From Saprospiraceae bacterium (lineage in GTDB: Bacteria > Bacteroidota > Bacteroidia > Chitinophagales > Saprospiraceae): a stretch of DNA of 64,000 nt. This document shows positions 8,104 to 17,168 of this stretch, piece after piece. Location of the stretch: the NCBI GenBank assembly GCA_016711125.1, contig JADJTQ010000001.1, forward strand, positions 496,001 to 560,000, read 5' to 3'. A program made the position numbers and the translations under genes. Below the pieces are notes generated by a model. The model did not search any database. It saw nothing but the letters and a program-made list of their open reading frames with translations, and was not told where the DNA came from. Numbering within the stretch: the first letter of the stretch is position 1; every line of letters starts with the position of its first letter.

Positions 8104-8607
8104 TCATCTGACCATTTTATGTTGTTTTCGAAAATAGATTTCTCTTTCTTCAAAAACTCCGCATTCCAAAGGTGAGTGAATCTTGCTGAAAAATTGCATG
8201 AACTCTTCCGAGTGATTCATTGCTTTTGATTGAATCAAATTAAAATGTGCGAAGTTCATCCAGCAAAATGCTTTTATCGCTGAATTTTCCAGATCCAGCA
8301 TTCTGGCTTCAACTTGCAAATGTCTTGGCGAAAATTGAATTAATTCGGATTCGATTGTGACTTCTTCCATAGTCATAACTGGGCGGATGTAAGCAATTTG
8401 ATTGCTGCTGGTTACCCAGGCGATTCCTTGTTTTCGGGCTAGCTGGAATATATCAAGCTGATAGTTGTCTATTAATTGATCTTCCCGTGCGTTTACAAAA
8501 TAGTCCAGATATTTGGCATTATTAAGATGGTTGAATGGGTCACAATCCTGAAACCTGATTTTTACTTTACTTTTAAGAATTTTGGGTAAATCTGCTGCGA
8601 TCTTCAT
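8104..8607 (-). CDS. Hotdog-fold acyl-CoA thioesterase
   Basis: Hotdog protein of the 4-hydroxybenzoyl-CoA thioesterase/YbgC class, 167 aa. The opening KVKIRFQDCDPFNHLNNAKY contains the family's D-x-(F/M)-x-H-x-N-N catalytic loop (Asp and His near residues 22-28), then YLDYFVNARED and a central strand IAYIRPVMTMEEVTIES. It hydrolyses an acyl-CoA; which one is unknown. It lies 50 bp downstream of a TetR regulator on the same strand and probably shares its promoter and control, which suggests fatty-acid or aromatic acyl-CoA stress as the inducing signal. Confidence 0.82.
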   Translation of the reverse strand: MKIAADLPKILKSKVKIRFQDCDPFNHLNNAKYLDYFVNAREDQLIDNYQLDIFQLARKQGIAWVTSSNQIAYIRPVMTMEEVTIESELIQFSPRHLQVEARMLDLENSAIKAFCWMNFAHFNLIQSKAMNHSEEFMQFFSKIHSPLECGVFEEREIYFRKQHKMVR

Positions 8608-8657
8608 AAAGTTAATTAATTGTTACAAGGTCATATTCAAATTGATGGAAATGGTAT

Positions 8658-9266
8658 TTATGCTTTCAATTGATTTTCAATCATATCTTCGATTTGGCTG
8701 GAGGCATCAGTCAGGTATGCCTGATTATTCATAGTATGACTCATAAAAATGGCTCCTTGTAAAAGCGTATAAATTCGTTTTGCATACAGCTCAGCTGAAA
8801 TGTCGGGTTTTATTAGACTTTGAGAGATTCCGTCTTTGAGCAGTGCTTCCAGATTAAACTCCATTCGTCTGATGGTTTCCTGCACTTTTGCAAAAAGTCG
8901 TAGCTGGTTGTGATTGGTGTCTATTCCCATATTTAGGATGGGACAGCCACCTGTGTCGATGCTATTAATCGTGTAATTCCGGTAAAAATCAGTAAGGAGT
9001 TTAAGTTTTTCCAATGGATTCGAACCACGATCGAGGTGGATTTCAATTTTCGACAATATTTTTTTGATGTTAAATTTGAATGCCGCCATGGCCAGTTCCT
9101 CTTTATGTTCAAAATGGCCATAGATCGCTCCTTTAGTCAATCCAGTGGCTTCTGTAAGGTCATGTATCGACGTTGCGAAGTAACCCATTCGATTGAAAAT
9201 CGGGGCCACTGTCTCGAGAATGAAGAGCCGTGTCTTTTCTGATTTGGTGAGCAACTGTGCCGTCAT
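8658..9266 (-). CDS. TetR-family transcriptional regulator
   Basis: 202 aa with a classic TetR N-terminal helix-turn-helix: ILETVAPIFNRMGYFATSIH then DLTEATGLTKGAIYGHFEHK. The C-terminal ligand domain (from about residue 75) contains CPILNMGIDTNHN, as in the TetR_C group of AcrR-like repressors. The ATG lies 15 bp from a perfect 24-bp palindrome (9281-9304) that must be its operator or that of a close relative. It is divergent from the cyclase gene and upstream of the thioesterase, so it probably controls both directions and itself. Confidence 0.9.
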   Translation of the reverse strand: MTAQLLTKSEKTRLFILETVAPIFNRMGYFATSIHDLTEATGLTKGAIYGHFEHKEELAMAAFKFNIKKILSKIEIHLDRGSNPLEKLKLLTDFYRNYTINSIDTGGCPILNMGIDTNHNQLRLFAKVQETIRRMEFNLEALLKDGISQSLIKPDISAELYAKRIYTLLQGAIFMSHTMNNQAYLTDASSQIEDMIENQLKA

Positions 9267-9280
9267 CAGCCAAAGTTAAT

Positions 9281-9304
9281 AAAATATACCGATCGGTATA
9301 TTTT
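9281..9304. promoter_or_regulatory. TetR operator palindrome
   Basis: A perfect 24-bp palindrome with core ATACCGATCGGTAT flanked by AAAAT and ATTTT arms. The ACCGATCGGT core resembles known TetR/AcrR operators. It sits between the TetR start (9266) and the divergent cyclase gene (9379). Confidence 0.8.
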
Positions 9305-9378
9305 TAGTATTTGATGTCTTCGGTTGGTTAGAAGGCCCTTTCCTTAGTATCTTCAGAACATCTAATCAATCGCAGACC

Positions 9379-10389
9379 ATGAAGAATCTACTAGTCCTGG
9401 TTTTACTGATCTCCATCTCCGACTTATTTGCGCAGACCCGTGAAAAGGGTCCCTGGTGGCCGAACCCTCTTTGGGGAGCAACGGATCAGGCGGGAGCTTC
9501 AAATTGGATTACTCCCGAAAAAATTGTTGAAGCCAGTAAATGGATCAAAACCGGGAAAACCTATGAATTGGGTCATATCTACGAGACCGGAATGTACGTG
9601 CCCGATAACCGGGTTTTCAAATTATTTATTCCGTCATTTCCTACCTATGGTCCAAGTGGCGATGATCGGGTGGTATTCAACGATGATTTGCTGGTGGCAA
9701 CCATAGGCCAGGTAGGCACCCAGTTTGATGGTCTGGGCCATCCTGGCAAGCAGATCGAGATGGCAGATGGTAGCACCACCGAAGTATTTTACAATGGATT
9801 TAATACCGCAGAAATGAAAAATCCATTTGGATTGCAGAAACTGGGTATTGAACATATAAAGCCGATTGTGACGACCGGGCTATTGATCGATATTGCTGCT
9901 TATTTCGGCAAAGATGTACTCGAAGACGGCTATGAAGTGACTCTGGCAGATGTCATCAAAACATTGGAGAAGCAAAGCATCAGCGAGAGTGATATTAAGC
10001 CGGGCGATGCCATATTTTTCAATTTCGGCTGGTGGAGAAACTGGCACACTGATTTCGTTATGGATGGCTCGCGTTTCCCAAGGATCACTAAGGATGTAGT
10101 CGATTGGCTACTTGATCGCCAGCCGTCAATGGTGGGATCAGACGCTATTCTGGATGGTGACATCTATAATGTTCATATGGAGTTAACCATGAAAAATGGT
10201 ATTTTCAATCTTGAGTGGATGAATTTCGAGTCTTTAACGGAAGACCAGGGTTATCAATTTATGTTCATATTCACCCCACTACCCATTAAAGGTGCTACCG
10301 GGTCACCAGGAGGCCCATTGCTATTCATTGACATTATTTGGAAGGACCTATTTTTAAGATATATTATTCGCAATATTCCAGTGATTTAA
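9379..10389 (+). CDS. Secreted cyclase-family (kynurenine formamidase-like) hydrolase
   Basis: Metal-dependent hydrolase of the cyclase family (PF04199). Signal peptide residues 1-18 (LLVLVLLISISDLFA). The metal motif appears in the variant form GTQFDGLGH (about residues 112-120) in place of GTHxDxPxH, then GDAIFFNFGWW and VGSDAIL. The ending is odd. After GATGSPGGP the frame runs on for about 20 hydrophobic residues; one more C in the CCC at about 10314-10316 would give PIAIH and a stop at 10329-10331, the usual short family ending. It is divergent from the TetR gene across the palindrome and likely regulated by it. Substrate unknown. Confidence 0.85.
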   Translation: MKNLLVLVLLISISDLFAQTREKGPWWPNPLWGATDQAGASNWITPEKIVEASKWIKTGKTYELGHIYETGMYVPDNRVFKLFIPSFPTYGPSGDDRVVFNDDLLVATIGQVGTQFDGLGHPGKQIEMADGSTTEVFYNGFNTAEMKNPFGLQKLGIEHIKPIVTTGLLIDIAAYFGKDVLEDGYEVTLADVIKTLEKQSISESDIKPGDAIFFNFGWWRNWHTDFVMDGSRFPRITKDVVDWLLDRQPSMVGSDAILDGDIYNVHMELTMKNGIFNLEWMNFESLTEDQGYQFMFIFTPLPIKGATGSPGGPLLFIDIIWKDLFLRYIIRNIPVI

Positions 10390-10436
10390 CATTCGGGAAA
10401 TATTAAGCGCCATCATTTTATAAAAATTTTTTAATT

Positions 10437-12242
10437 ATGAATTTCAGACTTTATCTCTTAGTTTTCTCACTTGTTTTTTCTGCTCTCATCCATGCCCAGG
10501 ACCAGAATTTACTCATTGAAAAAAATGAGGGAGTAAATCCCTGGTCGAGTTTAGAACTAAATAATGATCAGGAGCAGTTTCAATTTATCATTGTAACTGA
10601 TCGAACTGGGGGACATCGTCCGGGGGTATTTGAAGAAGCAGTCGGAAAGATCAATCTGCTGCAGCCGGAGTTTGTCATGAGCGTGGGTGATTTGATCGAA
10701 GGCTACACGACAGATACTTCGATTTTAAATGCCGAGTGGGATGAATTTACCGGCTTTATTGATCAGCTGGAAATGCCATTTTTCTACGTGCCAGGGAATC
10801 ATGATTTTACCAATGAAGTACAGGGCAAGGATTATCTAAAACGATTTGGAAGGGATTACTATCATTTTGTTTATAAAGATGTTTTATTTCTTTGTCTCAA
10901 TTCGGAAGATCAATTTAGAGGTGCCGGTAAGGGCACTATTTCAGAGCCACAATACAAGTATATTGAGAAGGCCCTCCAGGACAACCCGGATGTCAAATAT
11001 ACTTTTGTCTTTCTCCATCAACCGCTTTGGATTCAGGATGATCCAAAATATTGGCCGCAGGTGGAGGCGATTTTGGAAAGCAGGCCCCATACCGTTTTTG
11101 CCGGGCATTATCATCATTACGTAAAACGGGAAAGAAATAATGGAAAATACGTGATGCTTGCCACCACCGGTGGAGGAAGCGCTCTACGTGGTCGCGACTT
11201 TGGCGAATTTGACCATGTGGTATGGGTCACAATGACCAAGGCTGGGCCAGTGGTCGCCAACTTATGGCTAAAGGGGATTTGGGATGAAAATGTTGCCACT
11301 GAATACAGTGAATCGTTTATTAAAGATTTATTGTCGAGTCAGTTGGTACAGATAGAGCCCGTTTTTGCCGATGATTTTATAGGAGACAAAACATTTAGCA
11401 TTAAACTGACCAATCACATGGATGTACCTATTACGGTCAGTATTGAAGAAGGCTTTGGTTGGGACGTATGGATCACTGTTGATTCACATAAGGTAACTTT
11501 GATGCCCAATTCAGTTGAGATGTTAGGTGGTCAGATGCATCCCAGAAAATCAAATCTCGTCATCGATGACTTAAGGGCAACACCCATAAAATTTGTTGTT
11601 TCAGCGGATATTTCGGAAGAAAGTTCTCTGGAAATTCCGGTACAGGTTCAAGTCAAACCCTTACCCCACAAAAACATTAAGAAGACAGCTAATTCACCTA
11701 AGATCGATGGTAAACTGGAAGAGTGGAAAATGTTGGACGAGGTAAGTATAGCCACTGACAATCAATTAAAATATGCGATTACTCATAACAACACACATTT
11801 ATTCATAGCCGCAGAAGTGAAGGACGCAAATGTCGTGATTAATCCAGGCAATTCAATTACCCGGCAAGATAATCTGGGTTTACATCTCTCTTTTCAATCC
11901 TCCATCAAATCAGCCAAAGCCCCATCGGGTTCTTACTATCTCAAGACAACGGTGGCTAAGGATGGACTTGTAGCTCAAGTTCAATCTCCGGCAAACATTC
12001 CAGCCGATTGGGAATACCTATGCACGGGCAGTGCCTCAGGGTACAATTTCGAGCTTGCCATTCCACTTAGTCATCTGAATGAGATACAAGGAGGTGATTG
12101 GAAAAGTCTAAGATTAAACTGGACCATGGATGATCTTGATGATGCCAGCGACTGGCAAAAGATTGTGCGGACAAGTCAATTTCCTAATTGGGGCTCCGAT
12201 AGCGAGATTGTAGGATCTGGTATTTATTTTAAATCACAATGA
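10437..12242 (+). CDS. Secreted metallophosphoesterase with C-terminal CBM9-like domain
   Basis: Exported 601-aa protein. The signal peptide (residues 1-20, ALIHA) is followed by a calcineurin-like phosphoesterase domain, about residues 45-290: IIVTDRTGG (first Asp), VGDLIEG, VPGNHDF, FLHQPLW and AGHYHHY, so all metal-ligand motifs are present. A linker with a beta-sandwich look leads to a C-terminal domain from about residue 415 (KIDGKLEEWKMLDEV...DNLGLHLSF) of the CBM9-like/DUF1083 kind found in exported carbohydrate-active proteins. It lies 47 bp after the cyclase gene and may be co-transcribed. The phosphoester substrate is unknown. Confidence 0.85.
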   Translation: MNFRLYLLVFSLVFSALIHAQDQNLLIEKNEGVNPWSSLELNNDQEQFQFIIVTDRTGGHRPGVFEEAVGKINLLQPEFVMSVGDLIEGYTTDTSILNAEWDEFTGFIDQLEMPFFYVPGNHDFTNEVQGKDYLKRFGRDYYHFVYKDVLFLCLNSEDQFRGAGKGTISEPQYKYIEKALQDNPDVKYTFVFLHQPLWIQDDPKYWPQVEAILESRPHTVFAGHYHHYVKRERNNGKYVMLATTGGGSALRGRDFGEFDHVVWVTMTKAGPVVANLWLKGIWDENVATEYSESFIKDLLSSQLVQIEPVFADDFIGDKTFSIKLTNHMDVPITVSIEEGFGWDVWITVDSHKVTLMPNSVEMLGGQMHPRKSNLVIDDLRATPIKFVVSADISEESSLEIPVQVQVKPLPHKNIKKTANSPKIDGKLEEWKMLDEVSIATDNQLKYAITHNNTHLFIAAEVKDANVVINPGNSITRQDNLGLHLSFQSSIKSAKAPSGSYYLKTTVAKDGLVAQVQSPANIPADWEYLCTGSASGYNFELAIPLSHLNEIQGGDWKSLRLNWTMDDLDDASDWQKIVRTSQFPNWGSDSEIVGSGIYFKSQ

Positions 12243-12485
12243 ATGGTGCTTTTTAAGGATACCTGACCCCGATTGTTGCTCACGTGTTCCCCGCTGGCGG
12301 GGGTAGGGGGTGGAAATCTCCCAGTTATTGCCTCAATTTAAATTTATTTGCTCCACCCCCACAATGCTGACCAAATCAGAGATTTGGACAATTGTTGCCC
12401 CCTCAAGGGGGATATTTCTGCTAACCCTTAGTCACGTTGTCACCCTTGAAGGGGTTAGGGGATGGACTTTTTCTTTTCTTGTCAC

Positions 12486-13880
12486 TGACCCGTCCTAAAA
12501 AAGGTTGACAAACATATTATTCATTATCATCATATATAATTTGGGGTGTGGAAAACGAAAATTTATGTGGATAATTCTTCTGAGACATATCTTTCATCCG
12601 ATACAAATCTATTCTTTTGTGGGTAATTCTTCCATCGTCTTGTAAGGTTTCCTTGCATTTGATGGGCTTGATTCGGTGTGAGCATGTCAATGCTTAAATG
12701 AGGCCTCTTATCATTGTAGATGTTAATAATCAGTGGAATATAGCTTTTAGCTTTCTTTGCATCCAGATCGTCAACGTTGTAGATCCACTCATCTTTTAGA
12801 ATACCGTTCACTCTTTCTGCAATCGAATTATCTAACGGATCCCCATCTTCTGTCATACTGATTTGTATTTTCTCTTTTAGCAATAATTTGACATAATCTT
12901 TGCTACAGTATTGGACTCCTCTATCCGAATGATGTATCAGATTGAGGATACCTTTGGTTTTTGCTTGAAGGCCATTTTAAGCGCGATGACTGCATTGCTT
13001 GCCTCCAAGGTATCCGCAAGGCAAAAACCGACTATTTTCTTAGAATAAGCATCTGTGATAAGAAATAGATACAATACCTCGTCAATAGTCTTAATGTACG
13101 TTATGTCACTGACCCACAACTGATTAGGCCCGATGGGCTTCATTCCTTTGGTCAGATTCCGGTATTTTCTAAGCCAATGGTGACTCTGAGTTGTTTTGAT
13201 TCGGTTGCGTCTACGGCGGATTAATAGACCGTTTCTACCTAAAATGTCGAATAGGGCATCACGGCCAATTGATATCTTATTGTCTGTCAACATTTTAGCC
13301 AATTTTCTACTACCTATTCGAGGCATGTCCTTGCGTATGTCGGAAACCATATCAAGGATCACGTGTTCTTCAACCGCACGCTTGTAAATGCTTTTTTGCT
13401 TTTTATGCAAAGCCTGTCTACTGTTGCCAAACAATCCACACAATACCTCGAGTTGAACTCTAGGATAAAGGTCTTTTACTTTCTGGACTGTTTGGCACCA
13501 GACTTTTTCTAATAGGAATTTTAGGTCTTCTTCAGCAATCTTAATCATCTCCAAGTAGGATGTCGACTTCAATTGTTCGTACTCCAGTTCCTTTTTTAAA
13601 AGTCTCAATTGCTCTCGAAGCCTATCAATTTCCTCTGATTTTTGTTCTATATTCATGCTAGGAAATCTAGTGTATGTTCCTGCGAACTTACGAATCCATT
13701 TCAATACAGTCGATTTCCCTTTGATACCGTACTGACGCCGGCATTCTTCCTTTGTAATCTTCCCTGACAGGACTTCTTCTACTATCCGTATTTTAAACTC
13801 GTCCGTGTAATGGTTTACTTTATTCATATTAATCCTAATTTTGGTTTACAATTCGTGTCAACCTATATCAGGACAAGTCA
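12486..13880 (-). mobile_element. IS3-family insertion sequence
   Basis: Imperfect 25-bp terminal inverted repeats bound this 1395-bp element: left TGACCCGTCCT...AGGTTGACA (12486-12510), right end reading inward TGACTTGTCCT...AGGTTGACA (13856-13880), 20 of 25 identical. TGA at the tips and the size are normal for IS3. No convincing target duplication is seen. The flanks on both sides contain similar C-rich text (GTCACGTTGTC and GTCACGATGTC), so it may have landed in a repeat. Confidence 0.75.
12563..13827 (-). pseudogene. IS3-family transposase, frameshifted in the rve domain
   Basis: Read from 13827, residues 1-100 hold a helix-turn-helix (DEFKIRIVEEVLSGKITKEE, KGKSTVLKWIRKFAG) and a leucine-zipper-like coil (IDRLREQLRLLKKELEYEQL). 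In the same frame follow the HTH_21 region and the start of the rve integrase core (QLWVSDITYIKT, first catalytic Asp; then LFLITDAYSKK, second Asp region). The frame ends at FKQKPKVSSI. One extra G at about 12940 restores the lost segment IHHSDRGVQYCSKDY and joins the second frame (12563-12883), which holds the last Glu in DNSIAERVNGILKDE. HTH and integrase parts are unusually in one frame rather than in overlapping orfA/orfB. As sequenced, the enzyme is inactive. Confidence 0.85.
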
Positions 13881-14052
13881 CTTGGTCACGATGTCCCCCT
13901 TGAGGTCCTCCAAAGGGGGATACATGACCCCGAAAGTTGTGCTATTGTCCAGGTGATTTGGTCTTCGTGGCGCTGGTTCGAAGGAGAAAACCAAGGACAT
14001 GCAACAGGCTTAACTAAGATTACTACTTTAGCTTTCAAGAAAAAAACTAGTC

Positions 14053-15052
14053 ATGAAAGTACTTTTTATTGGAGGCACTGGCAACATAAGCACTCCATGC
14101 AGCCGCCTGGCTATCGAAAAAGGGATGGATCTCTACCACCTCAACCGGGGTAACATTCAGATTGACCTCCCGGGTGTCCGATCCATCACCGGAGACATTT
14201 ATAAGCCTGAGACATTAGGTGAGTTAAGTAATCATACCTGGGATGTGGTTGTTAATTGGATTGCTTTTACCCGGGAGCAGGTAGAACAGGATTTAAGGTT
14301 ATTTAAAAACAAAACGAAACAATATATTTTCATTAGCTCGGCATCGTGTTATCAGACACCCCTCCGCTATCCGGTGATCACTGAATCGACACCCATAAAA
14401 AATAATCTGGGATTACTCAAACAATAAAATTCAATGTGAGGAATTCTTAAATCAGGTCTATCGTGAGCAAGATTTTCCGATCACCATTATACGGCCTTCT
14501 TACACTTACGATACTGTGATACCAATTGCTATTGGTGGATTCCGAAACTACAACACTTGTGACCGAATCCTGAAGGGTGAAAAAATTATTATTCATGGAG
14601 ATGGCACTTCACTTTGGACTAATACCCATGCTGACGATTTTGCCAAAGGTTTTGTTGGCCTGATTGGCTTGACTCAGGCTATTGGTCATTCGTTTCATAT
14701 TACTTCCGATGAGGTATTAAGTTGGAATATGATTTATAAGATTCTGGCGGATAGTCTGGGTTGTGAATTGAATGCAGTGCATATTGCTTCCGACTTTATT
14801 TGCTCGGTGGAGCCCGAATTTACCGGCACTCTCTTAGCGGATAAAGCAGAAAGTGTGATTTTTGATAATTCGAAGATAAAGACCTTTGTGCCCGGATATC
14901 AAGCCACGATTTCCTTTGCCGAAGGTATCAGTAGGACTTTACGATGGTTTGATGAACATCCTGAGAAAAAGATTATTGATTCGCAGGTAAATGCCAGAAT
15001 TGAAAACATTTTAAAGGCATATGGGTCACTCCAGAGTTTACATGGTCAATAG
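14053..15052 (+). pseudogene. NAD-dependent epimerase/dehydratase (SDR), frameshifted
   Basis: Extended short-chain dehydrogenase, likely a nucleotide-sugar epimerase or reductase. The first frame (14053-14427) opens MKVLFIGGTGNISTPCSRLA, the Rossmann GxxGxxx motif, and continues to FISSASCYQT. At about 14410 the frame shifts by one base. The downstream frame reads YSNNKIQCEEFLNQVYRE (the catalytic YxxxK is Y-S-N-N-K), then TIIRPSYTYDT and GDGTSLWTNTHADDFAKGF, and ends at 15052. Neither half alone contains both cofactor and catalytic motifs. No operon partners. Either a decayed gene or a sequencing indel. Confidence 0.82.
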
Positions 15053-15088
15053 TTTTGCCATCCTGCCGGAGATTACCCTGATTTTATA

Positions 15089-15146
15089 TTCTGAGGCTTT
15101 GAGAGAAGGATGCAAAGAATAAATTGACCCACAAGAGATACGCAAA
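15089..15146 (+). repeat. Dispersed repeat, degenerate copy C
   Basis: TTCTGAGGCTTTGAGAGAAG followed by AAATTGACCCACAAGAGATA CGCAAAT: a weakened copy of the element at 5801 and 7986, lying 3' of the SDR pseudogene. The rest of 15053-15245 shows nothing else. Confidence 0.4.
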
Positions 15147-15245
15147 TGGACATTGGAAATTCCAATGCATAATTTGACGATTAATGTCACATTCAGACAA
15201 GCTTCGCTTCGTCTGACCTATTTATTTCTAATGAATATTCCCGGT

Positions 15246-16880
15246 TTAAATACTAACTTTTTCAAGCTTTTCTCTTACCATCTTTAATGATGGCCTGTGG
15301 CAGTCGGGTGAAGCCAATTTGATCAGATCCTGACGATATTTTCTTGCCTTTTCTGAATTGCCGGATTGCTCTGCCGCTGCCGCTGCTCCCAAAAAAGTTC
15401 GGTAACGATTAGGAGACTCGGTCAACGATTTCTCATATGCCATGAGAGCTTCATCAGGTTGATTAAGTTCCAGTAACATATCTCCCAAGAGCTCATTTGC
15501 CGGAAGTAATTCCCCGGGAGTAACCGGATTTTTATCTGTCGAGGACTCCAGTTCGGCGGATGATTTCATAATTTTTAAAGCTTCATCATTTTTGGATTCT
15601 GAGAAAGCAAGCCAGGCCTCAACCGCCCGCTTTTTAATATCTACCTGGGTTCGCCAGTAGGCCGTTTCCGGTTTATCACCCAATTGATCATAGAGTCTTA
15701 TCAGTTGTTGCAAAGCCTCTTTTGCAACAGCAGGTTGCATGCTGCGGGCGGCTCCGATTCCCCTGGCGAAATGATGCAGCGCTTCATATTGGGGATATTT
15801 GTTCCAGGGAAATTCTATCCTTGGAAATGGAAGATCGGCGGCTTCCTTCCAAAATTCTCTCTCAAGGAGTAAACGGGCAGGAACAGCAGCAAGAGCATAG
15901 GCACACGCAGCAATATCATGAAACGGAACAGTAGTAGCCTCAATCTTAGCATAGATTTTTTCGGCTTCGAGATCTTTTCCGATCTGAAGGAAGCTGTAGA
16001 CCATATAATCTGAAGCATGCAGATTATGAGAGGATCCCTCGCCATTTTGAATGCGCTTGATCGATGCCGCTGAGGATCGCTTATTCCATTCGATCGATTC
16101 CTCCCAGAGGCCTTTCCTGGTGAATATATGCGAGGGCATGTGTAATGCATGTGGAATTTCCGGAGCAATTTTGCCGTAGTTCCTGGCCACCTGGATTGCT
16201 TTATCGGCCAGCGGTGGAAAATCGTTGGCATGAATCGCATAATGAAATGCACCAGGGTGATCCGGAATCGATTTGATGATCGATTCAGCAATGTCACCTG
16301 CTTTTCGCTGCTTTTCATACGTCTTATCTTCGGGTAGTGTCGTGCTCAGCATGGTGACAGCATAAAAGGCAGCAATCTCCGTATCAGCAGGTCTGTTTTC
16401 ATAGGCTTCCTTCAGGGCCATTTCCATGGTGGCTAACCTGGCCTTTTCCGTCCTAGTTGCACCGTCTGTATAATGAGCAGCTATGGCTTTACCGAATGCT
16501 TTTTCCCGGTCATTTTTAGCGCTTTTGATCGCCTTCTGAGACAATTTGAATCCTAATTCCAATTGTTCTGCCGAAGGTTGATCCGGCCAAAGCGGGTGAA
16601 TAAAGCTCAATGCTTTTCCCCAATAACCCCAGAAGCAATCGGGATCTTCGGACCTGACCTTGTCAAAAATGACCTCCGCTTCTTCAAAGGTCATATGATG
16701 GATCAAAGCGATGCCATAAGCAATGGAGGAATCCAATGACTCTCCACAACCGTCAGAAAATTGTACGGTACCACACATTTCACGGGGGGTAATTGTCGTC
16801 AGTGAAATTTCATTCTGGGAAAGCTGACAGCTGATCAATGACAAACATATGACTGACAGAAGTAGTGATATCTTTTTCAT
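15246..16880 (-). CDS. TPR-repeat lipoprotein
   Basis: 544-aa tetratricopeptide-repeat protein, probably lipid-anchored: signal MKKISLLLSVICLSLISC with lipobox LISC. The body is helical with repeated A-x-x-Y/F pairs. Recognisable blocks are AYGIALIHHMTFEEAEVIFD, CFWGYWGKALSFIHPLW, HYAIHANDFPPLA and LHMPSHIFTRKGLWEES, followed by two clearer TPR units near the C-terminus (LGDMLLELNQPDEALMAYEK, then FLGAAAAAEQSGNSEKA). The 'MPSHIFTR-G-WEES' block marks a widespread but uncharacterised TPR family. It stands alone. Role unknown, likely protein-protein interaction in the envelope. Confidence 0.8.
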   Translation of the reverse strand: MKKISLLLSVICLSLISCQLSQNEISLTTITPREMCGTVQFSDGCGESLDSSIAYGIALIHHMTFEEAEVIFDKVRSEDPDCFWGYWGKALSFIHPLWPDQPSAEQLELGFKLSQKAIKSAKNDREKAFGKAIAAHYTDGATRTEKARLATMEMALKEAYENRPADTEIAAFYAVTMLSTTLPEDKTYEKQRKAGDIAESIIKSIPDHPGAFHYAIHANDFPPLADKAIQVARNYGKIAPEIPHALHMPSHIFTRKGLWEESIEWNKRSSAASIKRIQNGEGSSHNLHASDYMVYSFLQIGKDLEAEKIYAKIEATTVPFHDIAACAYALAAVPARLLLEREFWKEAADLPFPRIEFPWNKYPQYEALHHFARGIGAARSMQPAVAKEALQQLIRLYDQLGDKPETAYWRTQVDIKKRAVEAWLAFSESKNDEALKIMKSSAELESSTDKNPVTPGELLPANELLGDMLLELNQPDEALMAYEKSLTESPNRYRTFLGAAAAAEQSGNSEKARKYRQDLIKLASPDCHRPSLKMVREKLEKVSI

Positions 16881-17168
16881 ATAGAAAATTTCTCCTTAAA
16901 TTACAAAATTAGCCATCACGGAAAAATAATTTTTGTATCTGACTTTGGACGGTAAGGCATAGTCAGCGGAGCACTGATTTCATACCTTCAGGTTTGGTAT
17001 GCAGCGACATACTTAAATCTCCATACACCACAAAACCAGAACACCATTCGATGCAATGTAAGAACATATTGTATTTCCGAGGAGAGCCACAGATGAATCT
17101 CGGGATCGATTTTTTTATTAAAAAAATTTGAGACCAGCTAAATACGGCGAAGACCCACTTCATACATA

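Noticed and set aside
12310..12498. 62-codon frame left of the IS3 element
   Set aside because: Composed of C-rich intergenic repeat text and runs into the IS terminal repeat.
12936..12945. Programmed frameshift in the IS3 transposase
   Set aside because: The break lies within the integrase core and not at an orfA/orfB junction, and no slippery heptamer is present; a plain indel is simpler.
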